The translations under genes were made by a program, and so were the position numbers. Source: Leucocoprinus leucothites (Eukaryota; Basidiomycota; Agaricomycetes; Agaricales; Agaricaceae). From it: a DNA stretch of 64,000 bases. This document shows, one piece after another, positions 54,308 through 64,000 of the stretch (positions within the stretch are counted from its first letter, which is position 1; each line of letters begins with the position of its first letter). Location of the stretch: the NCBI GenBank assembly GCA_013368445.1, contig JAACJO010000027.1, forward strand, positions 186,001-250,000, in the 5' to 3' direction. The notes under the pieces are model-generated. The model did no database searches. It was not told where the DNA came from and saw only the letters and a program-made list of their open reading frames with translations.

Positions 54308-54595
54308 TGTTATAGTGATGCCAGCCCAGTCCTAAGCTGGTGCAATAAGTATCAGCTTGATCTTATCAAAGGGGACTCCTTCTCGGTAAGCAACAAAGTC
54401 ATTTACAAAGTCAGAGTTATAATATGGTGATTATAATAGTAAAGACTTTTGATAATTGAGATCTTAGAGCTTAAGTTCAATTCAACTTTGTATAGATAAA
54501 GGCTTGTATTGAGTCTCCACCTAACCAAGTAGAAATGATGTTTCTCCATGGTAGATGTCAATGACTTATATATGATATAATCAATATACATAACA
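54308..54595 (-). repeat. Solo E1-type LTR inside E3, internally deleted
   Basis: 288 bp with both E1 LTR ends (TGTTATAGTGATG... and ...ATACATAACA), flanked by gcaag at 54303-54307 and 54596-54600. About 373 bp of the middle is absent, from just after the ttatata box to near the 3' end, with gata at the junction. E2 has the uninterrupted site (ccagcaagcctctg near 29228-29241). CpG sites of E1 appear as TpG/CpA. Confidence 0.9.
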
Positions 54596-54659
54596 GCAAG
54601 CCTCTGATTAGGAATCACATCTGAGAGTTATACATCACCCCTGGCACATGCCAAAGAAC

Positions 54660-56738
54660 TGACCTGATTCCTTGTGTACAAACTATGAAGGCAGCCAATC
54701 AGAAGAGTCTGACCATGAGCATCTGACTAGTAGAGTAATATCATCTGAAGAACCTGAATCACCATTGTGGATCAGTGAGATCAACAATCAAACCAAAAAC
54801 TATTCAGATTACAAATCTGATGAAAACCCAAATTTATCCAACTCTATTGACTCTATTTTTAGAACTAATATCACATCCGATACACAACAATGTATAGTCA
54901 AACTAATACTTGAACCACACCCATCAATTGTTGTTTGTGAATGCCTGAAACCTCATCTTCCAACAATTGTAGAAGAGCAGACCCCCCACACCTTGCAGCA
55001 TGCCTCTCCAAGAAATTCCAAAGTCATTTCCACCCAGAAAACAAACCACAAGAATCAACTAGTGGAAACTCACCAGTTGAAACCCAAGAATCCCAGAACA
55101 CCCTCTTCTCACAACAACTTCCAAATCTTCCAACCCCCTCCACAAAACCTTTGCTACTCGCAGCCATCCAGAGACAAAGAAGTATACAACATGAAGGAGA
55201 ACACTAATCCCAACTTGAAGAAACCTTCACTAGACTTGAAAACCTCACCCAGACAGAACCACCTGGACTCCAATTCAACCAATTGAAACCCAAGAAATGC
55301 CTTCACAAGGATCCTCCACCATTACCACCCCATCCCAATTAGATTCCAAAGTCTCTTATAGATCTCAAAGAGCAGGATCACCAATGGAATCCAGTGAATT
55401 CAATAGAGGAGCCAAAGTCTTGGCAGCAAACACATTCAGATACAGAGCAAATAATCCAGAATATAACGTCTATCAGCCAGTATCACAAGGTTTCAAAGGG
55501 AAAGGACCCCTTGGAAGTCCAGACAGAGGAAGTGGAGGAGGAGGTGGAGGAGGATTCTTTGGACAAGCACAACAACAACAACCCCAACACTACAATAGAG
55601 GAGTCAAATATGATTTACCCAAAGAATTCAATGGCACCACTCAAGATTATCAAAGATGGAAAGAACAACTCACGTTATACTTCTTGGCCAACCATGATCA
55701 ATTCCCATCTGACCATGACACCATCATCTGTGCATTATACAACATGGGAGAAGGAGCAAGTTTCTGGAGGAGAGACTTCCTTACCCACCACATGCAAAAT
55801 GGAGTACCTACCTTCAGTACCACTGATTCATTTTGGCAAGCCTTGGATCAATTGTTCCTACCATTCAATGAAGGAGAAAGTTTCCTCAGAAAATGGCTTG
55901 CTCTCAAACAAATGCAAAGACCTGTTGAGACCTACATCATGGAGTTCCAATTCCTGGCTAACCAAGCTGGAGTCCAAGAAACCCAACAACTCATCCATCA
56001 GTTCAGAGAAGGTCTCATCTGAAGCATTGCAATCTGTGCTATATCAAAACATCCAGAAAACAACTTGGAGGAATGGTTCATGGCAGCCCATGCAGCAGAG
56101 GAAACTGAAAGAATGGAGGCAGGCTATTATTGAAGACACCCCCAGGTATACTCCAGAAGAAAGATGGCTAAACTGAAAAGGCACAATTATCACCAGGGTC
56201 AAGGCTACATCTCACTCCAACCTCATTGGGACCCAAATGTGATGGACATCAATGCTATGGTATAGAAGCATTACTTCAGAACTTCACAATTTCTCAAGGC
56301 TACCAACAAAATGATGATTCATCATCTGATGAAAGCAAAAGCGATGATGATGATGATCAGGAAAACATTAAACAATCATTCCTACAAGTGTTTGATACAA
56401 TCGTTTCTACATGCCAAAAAGAAAGCCTTAGGAAAGGGATGTGTTTCAAATGCAAACAAACTGGACACTTCACCAGAGATTGTCCCAAACATAAAGCACA
56501 CCTTTCATAAATCCCCAGAAGTTCTCAATCCAAGAATGCCAAACATAAGTGACCCATATTGCCTAGGAAACCACGCAATAATGACAAGAAGGCACAGAGA
56601 TGCTTCCAAATCATGCAGCTCAATGAAATCATCCAAAGCATCCCAGATGATGAAGAAGTTGTAAATGTCTATAATGAACATGCCAATAAACCCAGATTCA
56701 TCCATGGAGAAATCCAGGATTTTGCCTCAGATGATTAG
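54660..56738 (+). pseudogene. gag: E3 Gag, broken
   Basis: A counterpart of E2 gag. The frame 55297-56022 holds a Gly-rich stretch (about 55530-55555) and the capsid-like part (KYDLPKEFNGTTQDYQRWKE). A TGA follows, then 56226-56510 has the knuckle CFKCKQTGHFTRDC. The gag stop TAG near 56736 is followed by the same five-base gap and ATG for pol as in E2. Frame changes occur before 55297. Confidence 0.75.
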
Positions 56739-56743
56739 CATCC

Positions 56744-59526
56744 ATGTCTAATTCATTAAAACCCTCTACCAGACAGTGCACACCCTCTTATTTACCCTCT
56801 CACTCTTCAACCCCAGATTCAGATGGACCTATTTATTTCTTGAATGGACTACAGAACAATAGTTACCCCAGACTGAAGACCCTGACCTGACACTCTTATT
56901 TAAATGAAGTTTCCCTTACTCCTATGCAATCCAACAGCTTTTATCTTCCCCTAAAAGTGCACCTACCAGAGAAAACTGTGGACACCTTAGCACTCCTTGA
57001 CTCAGGAGCTGGAGCCAATCTTGTTGACCAAGATCTCATTAACAAATGGAAACTTCAGAAAAGAAAACTCCCAAAACCCCTTGCCATCAAGAATGGAGAT
57101 GGATCAGTCATAGAAAACACATCCATCACTAATTACATAGTAATCAAAACAACCATTTACAGAAAATGAATTAAGACCAATACAACCATTGCAAACCTAG
57201 GATGACCTAGAATAATCTACAGAATCCCATGGTTTTCAAAACACAATCCAGATATAGACTGGACCAAGAAGACCCTTTCTTGGAGATCTTACATTGGAAA
57301 CCAGGAATTCACCACATTACTCAATTCAGCATTTCCCAATGCAATCAGCCTGGATGAACTCAACCTATTAGAACAAGACTTTATTGAATGTAATGCCAAA
57401 ACATCACATTCTCAGACATTCACCCAACAACATGGAGAAAAGAAGGAAACAGGAATAGCAGATTGGCCCATACCCAAAAATCCATGAGATATCTGCAAAT
57501 TTATTGGATTTTTCAACTTCTATCAAAAAATTCATATAAAATTATGCCCACTATGCAGCCCCCCTCAATGCTTGCCTTTGCAAAAATCAACCATTTCAAT
57601 GGAATTCAGAAGCTCAATCATTGTTTGATACTCTCAAAAAGAAATTTCTATAAGGACCTGTTCTTATAACTCCTGATCCAACAAAACCCTTTGAAATACA
57701 AACTGACACCTCTAACCATGCATCCAGCGCAGTTTTACTTCAGAAGACTCAAATGGGGTTATGCATCCATGTTTCTTCCATTCAAAAGGATTTTCCCCCA
57801 CCAAAAAATGCTATCACACCTCCAAACAAGAATTCATTGCAATCAGCCATGCATTGCAAGGATGGTGACATTATATTGATAGCTCACCTCATGAAACCAT
57901 CATATGGACTGATCATGACAATATCATTCATTGGGCTAAACCATCAAAGTTATCCCAATAGACAATTTGATGGTCCGCCCTTATCAGCACCCATAAAGTC
58001 AAGATCTGCCATATTGCTGGCATCAAAAATGTTGCAGCTGATGCACTCTCACACTGACCTGACCATGTCACTGAAGAAGAAGAAAAACCACAAGTGGCCA
58101 TCCCTGCCTATATGTTTGATACATCATCCTTCCCAGCAATGGACATTGATATTCTTGATCCAGAAATCAAAGAATCACTCCCAACAAAACCCAATGGCTC
58201 ACCCCACATCAACAAAAAAGGACATTTCACATTACCTACCAATAACACTTTCAAGAAATGTTTACTCCAACAAGTACATGATGCCCCAGCAGCAGGATAC
58301 CCTGGTACAACTGAAACATACAAAAACTAGAAGAATATGCCACATGGCCTGAAATGAGAGCTTTCATCAAGAACTATGTGAAAGGATGCCTGATCTGTCA
58401 ACAGCACAAGATCAACAGATAGCCTTTCAAGCCCCCACTCCAACCCATTAAAGGACCACGCTCTTTGCAACCCTTTGCACAAATAGCTATGGATCTCATC
58501 ACTGATCTTCCAGAAGTCGATGGATTTGATTCTATTTTGTCTGTAGTGGACCATGGACTTACAAAAGGGATAATTATAGTACCAACACAAAAAGAAGCTA
58601 CCACAGATCACATCTCTGATCTGTTAATCAAGAACATCTTCTCATGTTTTGGAACCCCAGACAAGATTATCTCTGATTGAGACCCTAGATTTGTTGCTAA
58701 ATCTGTTCAAGCTCTGTTCAAGAAGCTAGGAATAGAACATGCACAAGCTACCACATACCATCCTCAATCTAACAGTACCACTGAATGCTTCAACCAAGAA
58801 ATCGAAATGTACCTCTCTGCTTACTGCTCTAAGAATACTCTTGACTGGCTGAAGAAACTACCTCTTGTTGAATTCACACACAATTCCTGCACCCACTCCA
58901 ACAGAGCACAGACACCCTTTGAACTGATGTATGGTCACCCCCTCAAAGCTTTCCCAACTGATCAAGAACCAACAAACAATCCAGCAACTGAAGACTGCAT
59001 TGACTGGATAAAGAATATCTGCATCACCACACAGGATTCACATGAGAAAGCAAGGCAAACCATGACTGAATGTATCAAAGGTCCACTCCATAAACTAGAA
59101 GTAGGACAGAAGGTTTGGCTGGATTCACACAATCTCCTTATTCAAGCACCATCAAGGAAACTATCAGCAAAATGCATAGGACCATTCAAAATCACAAAGA
59201 AGCTTGGACCCATGAACTATGAACTAAAATTACCCAAATCATGGAAAGTTCATCCCTGCTTCCATGTAGGACTCCTATAGCCAGTAACTGAGAACAACGA
59301 ATATGGAAATCATCTCAAGAACCTGCCACCTGATCTTGTAGAAGGAGAAGAAGAATGGGAAGTTGAAGACATTGTTTGCCATTGCAAAACACATTGCAGA
59401 AAGATCAAATATCTGATCCACTGGAAAGGATACCCAAACTCAGAATGGACATGGCAGCCTGCAGACACCCTAAAGAATGCACAGGAGATGCTAGACACAT
59501 ATAGACAGCATCACAAACTTCGTTGA
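56744..59526 (+). pseudogene. pol: E3 Pol, reverse transcriptase core deleted
   Basis: Protease frame with LALLDSGAGANLVDQ (about 56990), then after stops a junction at about 57450 that skips from the sequence before the RT palm to GIADWPIPKNP in the RT connection. RNase H remains are decayed (57670-57900). Integrase: CLICQQHKIN (first Cys of CPIC intact, Pro to Leu), AMDLITDLPEVDGFDSILSV, then a TGA in place of the residue before DPRF, and the core end. Frame 58807-59280 carries the C-terminal domain, and KYLIHWKGYPNSEWTWQPAD the chromodomain. Ends TGA 59524-59526. Confidence 0.8.
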
Positions 59527-59539
59527 AAAACCCAGAATC

Positions 59540-60937
59540 ATGCAACATCGCATTCAAAACACTACCCCAGAACCCTACACCTACCAGACCAATGTACCTC
59601 TTACACCCCTCTGCAAAATAGACACTATGTCGAATTCCAGTCATTTATCTCCATGCCCTCCATCATACATCTGTACTGTACCAGGAACAAGCCATGTCTC
59701 TACTCCTCCAGTCACAACCCTTGAAATCATTCAGCCCCCTTCCCCAATCTCGGAAGATTCCACACCAGAAGAAAGCATCACCAACCCCACTCGAGCCATT
59801 CATACCTTCCAACTCTACAACACACTCTTCACTGAAGCTAGGGCCACTCTCTGCAAAGATTCACTCGATGCTGTCCAGTTTGACTTATTCAGGGAGGACT
59901 GGACTACTCTCCTATTTCTTAAACACACATTGCTCCACCACTTGTATTCCCTCAAGTGCCATGCTGACTCACTTTGCTGAACTATCAAATCACCTGTCAT
60001 TAGGAAAATCATATCAGTGGCTGAACAAGCCCTTCATGCTTTCCCAAAGGCTTTAGATCCAAGTGAGCCTAGCAAGACTTGACAAGGATATGAACTCCCT
60101 GATCTCCAGTACCCAGATGGACCCAATGATGAAACCAATGGAGTACCCCCTGAACTTCCTGATGTGGCTCAACCTGACACCCCTCAGGGAGAGAAACAAG
60201 TTGGAACACCTGATAATGGACTATAATTGCTACAAGTGGAATCCAACCCAGTTCCCACCCCTGAAATTCCTGAACTGAGAGCTTACTGCACAATCTGTAG
60301 GGTCAATGGTCATTTTGTGGACCAATGCAAATGTTACACCTGCAACTACTGTTGACACTCAGCCTCTGGACATCTCAGTTGATACTGTTTCCTCAACAAA
60401 CACCAAGCCTGCACCACCTGGGAGTTTGCACAAGTCCTCCAACAATGAGCCATTGCAAAGTTCCCACAACTACACCTCTTCCCACTCACCGCATTCATCA
60501 ATGGAGTCTCTGACTAAGAACGACGATGGCTCAAACCTATCCTTACCTGCAAACATGCATCCCAAGTATTTAGACCCAGAGACCTCCCCCTATCTTCTTC
60601 CCAAACCTCTCCAACTCAAGAAATCTGCCCAATCCAACCTGTTCAATGCCAATGACAAAGGCAAAACAAAGCCGTCCTCTGCATGGGACTCAACTCAACA
60701 GACACAAGTAGAACACGAGTTCTACCACCACATTCTCCAGCTCACCCAACTCCTAACACCCAACATCCATATTACAAAACACCTCACCATTGACCTCATA
60801 CCCAATGCCACCTCAGACCTCGACAAGTCTCTGATGGAGGCTATGATCATTGGGACACTTAGAGAGAAGAATATGACAACCCCTATGATGATGTTGCCTG
60901 GGGCAACATCACTGGGGAGCCCTATGGAGACTACTGA
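59540..60937 (+). pseudogene. E3 ORF3, decayed tandem zinc-knuckle ORF
   Basis: ATG 59540 follows the pol stop by 13 bases; one extra C compared with E2 takes it out of the pol frame. The reading continues with TGA stops. The knuckle pair at about 60287-60388 keeps all Cys/His positions: CTICRVNGHFVDQC, four residues, CNYC-stop-HSASGH-LS-stop-YC. The C-terminus EEYDNPYDDVAWGNITGEPY followed by GDY and TGA (60935-60937) matches E2. This supports ORF3 as an ancestral part of the lineage. Confidence 0.7.
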
Positions 60938-61199
60938 ATGGATTTCGAGTAAAGATGTTGATGAGGACATTAAGTCTTACAAAAGGGAAAATGTTATAAA
61001 TGTCGACCTGATTGATGCCCATTGTGACTTGATTGTTCTAGATGCCAACACAGCCACCCAGTCCGAAGCGGCCCTACTCAATTGGGAAGAATACATTGAG
61101 AAGTTTGATATTGAAGAAGAAAGGTTTGACATTGATTGGGATAAGTACAATTGGACAGACATTATCACTAAGATTAGAAGGAACAGTTTCACTGTTTGA
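60924..61199 (+). CDS. E3 ORF4: 91-residue acidic protein ending inside the 3' LTR
   Basis: ATG 60924 overlaps the ORF3 end by 14 bases, as in E2, and the frame ends with TGA after 276 nt, the same length. It passes the polypurine tract (60979-60991), enters the LTR at 60992 and encodes NWEEYIEKFDIEEERFDIDW and a final basic segment ending KIRRNSFTV. It is uninterrupted although the rest of E3 is broken. Differences from E2 are mainly third-position or conservative (for example V/I, Q/R, D/N). Function unknown. Confidence 0.6.
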   Translation: METTEWISSKDVDEDIKSYKRENVINVDLIDAHCDLIVLDANTATQSEAALLNWEEYIEKFDIEEERFDIDWDKYNWTDIITKIRRNSFTV

Positions 61200-61687
61200 T
61201 AGGAATGGACTAACAAACTGATAAACAGACAATGGTAGTTTCGTGGACATTGCATTTGGATTAGAACATTAGGATATCTAACTATGATAGCTGTTACATC
61301 AGCAGACAGATTAGTATTTATCAGTATTGTAATAGTGATATTGGACTTGTAGTTGTAGTTTCATAGTTTAATACCATTTTGACTAGTTAGTATTTAAGGA
61401 CCTTGTATTAGGAAGATTAAATGCAAGTTTAATCTTTCCTTTATTTCCCAGACTACTTGTGTTTACTTGCCCCGACTTGAATTCACTTGTATTATTGTTG
61501 CTGTCTTGAACCTTGTGCTATCTTAGACTTACCACAAGTCTTCTTGGCTTTCTCTTACTGGGCTTTCAAGATTACTCAATCTCATTAATTGAAGTAGGTC
61601 AAAGACCAGTTAGCCACTGTCTTATGTAACCCAATCACATGTTGTGACATGTGATGTTACTAGGTGCTCTGACTGTAAATCTTAACA
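60992..61687 (+). repeat. E3 3' LTR
   Basis: 696 bp, preceded by the tract acaaaagggaaaa (60979-60991) and followed by the duplication gtacc. Very similar to the 5' LTR; visible differences are chiefly transitions. Confidence 0.95.
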
Positions 61688-63999
61688 GTACCATATCATC
61701 TTTAATGTTTGGATAGTATAGTAATTCGTCTTTTAGTCTGAATTTCTTATGTTTGTCTGGTTTTGCTATTACTTCCTTGAAGAGCTTGTCTGATTTGTAT
61801 CCTGTTTTAATCATTGTGATAGTTATATCATCCAGTTTGTTTGGTTGTGATGCTGTGTCTTGACTTTGACTTGCTACTGCTTGTGCTACATTCATTTCTG
61901 TCTCTTTGGTTGCTTTTTGCATGTTCCTTTGATGTGATACTGTTTTCTTAGTCTTTCCATTTATCCATTCTTCAGCTTCTTTCATTATTAGTACTTCCTT
62001 TTCTCGTTCCTCTTGCCTTTCTCATAAGCATGCACTGTGTCTAACATTTTGTATATTAGCTACTCTCAGCTCTATGGTATGATTCCTAATCTCTTCTGCT
62101 TGTCTGGATGGTAAGTCTTCAGCTGTCAGGTCTACCCATTGATCAATTGACACATATTTGTGGGGTTCTCATTCTTCTGATGGATTGTCACTCTCAAAGT
62201 ATTGTGAGAGACAATTAGCAATCTTATTGTATTCCCCTTCTATATATATAATATCAAATGAAAATCATGATATATATTCTGTCCATCTGTGTTGGCATTG
62301 TGAGAGTTTATGCTGTGTATTGAAGAACTCTAGGGCCTTATGATCAGTGATGATGTGTATTGGGTATCCTACTAGTTTATCTTCCCATTTATTAAGTGCT
62401 TCTAATATAGCTAGTATTTCCAGTTCATGTACTGTGTAGTTCTGTTGTGCATTTGTAAACTTCTTCGACATGATACCTGCTGGTTGGCATTTATCCCATG
62501 TTGGACCTTGTCCACACATAGTGCCAACACCTGTTTGGGATGCATCACATATTAGCCAAATGGGTTCACCCAATTTAGGGTGTATTGGTTTGAGGATTGG
62601 TGTTTGACAGCATATTTGTTTAACCATTTTGAAGCATTGTTGGTGTAAGGGGCACCAGTGGAATGATGTGCCATTCTGTGTGATTGCCATTAAGGGTCCT
62701 GTATATGCTGTGACATTGGGGAGGAAGTTTGCAAGGTAGTTAATCAAACCCACAAATCTTTGTACATCATTGTAGTTGCATGGTACCCTCCAGTCTCAGA
62801 TATGGACCAATTTGTCCATGTCAGGGTATATACCCTTGTCTGTGATTATATGACCTAGGCAGTCAATTTTTTCGGAATATAGGTCACATTTCTCCCATTT
62901 CAGGTATAATTCAGCATCTCTCAATCTCTCAAATACTATACTCAGATGATTTTCATGTTCTTCTATGCTGTCAGAGAAGATGAAGATGTCATCTAAGTAG
63001 ACATGTACAAACAATCCAATAACATCCCAAAACATTGATGTCATCAATCTTTGGAAAGTGGCTAGTGCATTGTAGTCACCTTGCTGCATTATATTGCTCA
63101 CATATGTCCCATAAATTGTGCAAAAGCTGTCTTGTGCATGTCTTCTGGCCTTACTCTTATCTGTTCATATGTATCAGCCAAGTTGATCTTCGATCAAAAC
63201 TTTGCTCTTGCCACATCTTCCCTTATCAATTCTTGATCAGGTAATGGTGTTATATCTTTCACTATATTGTTGTTTCACTGTCTTGCATCAATTACTGATC
63301 ATAGTCTCCTATCCTTCTTTGGCATATACATCATCTGGGCTGCTTGAGGTGCTTGTTTGGGTTGCCACCAATTAGCTTTCTCAATCTTATCAATTTCTGA
63401 TAGAATTGGACTCACATCGATTGTGGGCAAGTGGGCAGGTAGTAATGATATTGTTTGTTCTCATCAATCAAATTAATCTCATAGTTCACATCCCTGAATG
63501 GTGGTAATCTGTCTGGGGCTCCTTGTAGTATGTCCTGGTATTCATTGTGCCATTATTTCCATAAGTTCTCTAGGTTCTCTACTGTGTATTTGTTCATTTT
63601 TCTCTTCCCCTTATCTATAGGTGGTCTTTCCTTCTGAAGGTTTTATTTTGTTTCAAATTACTCTTTTATTTTCTTGAAGGGTTCATCCTCTGGGACTTAT
63701 AGTCTCATTATATGGTCATTGGTATGGTTTCTATTCAGTGCTGACCATTGTGGGACTGATATCCCCGATATTTCGTCCTTAGTAGCTAGCTAGTATATGG
63801 ATATGTATTTCTCTTGTTTTTGTGCTGTCCAATGGTCTAACACCATCATGTTCCATTCATTAGGCATCCTTGGGTCATAATATATCTCATAAGGGTTCTG
63901 TTTAAGGTTCATATCACAGATTCTTTTGTTTACTTTTGACTTGTTTTCATTTCTGTTCTGTTCTGTGATCAGCCTCATACTTTCCTCGTGTGTAATCAA
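61688..63999 (-). pseudogene. pol: Gypsy B reverse transcriptase and RNase H, continues off the window
   Basis: Minus strand, from the window edge: LPPFRDVNYEINLIDEN-like text (about 63520-63440), then the RT palm in 63101-62796 with VHVYLDDIFIFSDSIEEHEN (YLDD active site), then 62753-62265 with NYLANFLPNVTAYTGPL and the RNase H LICDASQTGVG (first Asp), ending HKALEFFNTQHKL. The linker ending KDELLYYPNIKDDMV (about 61710) breaks off at the GTACC duplication of E3 and resumes at 53407. Stops, mostly TGA and TAG/TAA, are frequent upstream of 63101. It is also a chromovirus, judging by the chromodomain remains near 49.2 kb. Confidence 0.85.
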
Positions 64000-64000
64000 G

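Larger units (their letters stand above)
53408..61687 (+). mobile_element. E3: decayed Ty3/Gypsy element inserted in Gypsy B, 8.28 kb
   Basis: Two 696-bp LTRs (53408-54103 and 60992-61687) with a perfect 5-bp duplication gtacc at 53403-53407 and 61688-61692. Plus orientation, opposite to Gypsy B. The layout is that of E2 but a stretch equal to about 785 bp of E2 (around 32082-32866, covering the reverse transcriptase core with YMDD) is gone at about 57450, and a solo E1-type LTR is inserted in the 5' region. It cannot make its own reverse transcriptase. Confidence 0.95.

Overview
The window looks like a repeat-rich accessory region of a basidiomycete (probably Agaricomycete) genome. Evidence: host genes broken by many 50-70-nt GT-AG introns, Ty3/Gypsy chromoviruses making up most of the DNA, Tc1-like transposons, and widespread loss of CpG (C to T / G to A) in all but one of the elements. 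No tRNA, rRNA or CRISPR array was seen. Species is not determined.

Layout. 0-9.6 kb: decayed Gypsy pieces (a solo LTR with a GAGGT duplication, a minus-strand integrase piece, a plus-strand gag-protease piece full of short perfect hairpins). 9.61-18.54 kb: element E1, minus strand, nearly complete, identical-length LTRs, GTTGC duplication. 18.5-28.3 kb: degraded host-like sequence including a WD40 gene remnant. 28.33-37.10 kb: element E2, plus strand, TTGTT duplication, decayed mainly by TGA stops. 38.3-40.7 kb: gamma-glutamyltranspeptidase pseudogene. 41.3-43.3 kb: MFS transporter remnant, split by a solo E1-type LTR and ended by a Tc1-like element (43.27-44.86 kb). 44.9-48.4 kb: 3' part of Gypsy C with an antisense coiled-coil/Cys-rich ORF. 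48.4-64 kb: one minus-strand chromovirus (Gypsy B) opened up by nested insertions: element E3 (53.41-61.69 kb, GTACC duplication, itself carrying a solo E1-type LTR) and a non-coding ~1.3-kb insertion that carries a second Tc1-like copy.

The most interesting system is the E1/E2/E3 lineage. All three share LTR ends TGTTAT...AACA, a polypurine tract ending AAAGGGATAA or close to it, and a primer-binding site two bases from the LTR that is complementary to the LTR itself just downstream of a TATA box, which is the layout of Tf1/sushi-type self-priming. All three carry, after pol, a third ORF (ORF3) with a tandem zinc-knuckle pair of identical spacing. In E1 and E2 it restarts in the pol frame 4-5 codons after the pol stop. 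E2 and E3 add a 91-codon ORF4 that overlaps the end of ORF3 by 14 nt, reads through the polypurine tract and ends inside U3 of the 3' LTR.

E1 looks recent: the only two LTR differences I found are both CpG to TpG. Gag is interrupted by one TGA and its start is unresolved, while pol and ORF3 are open throughout.
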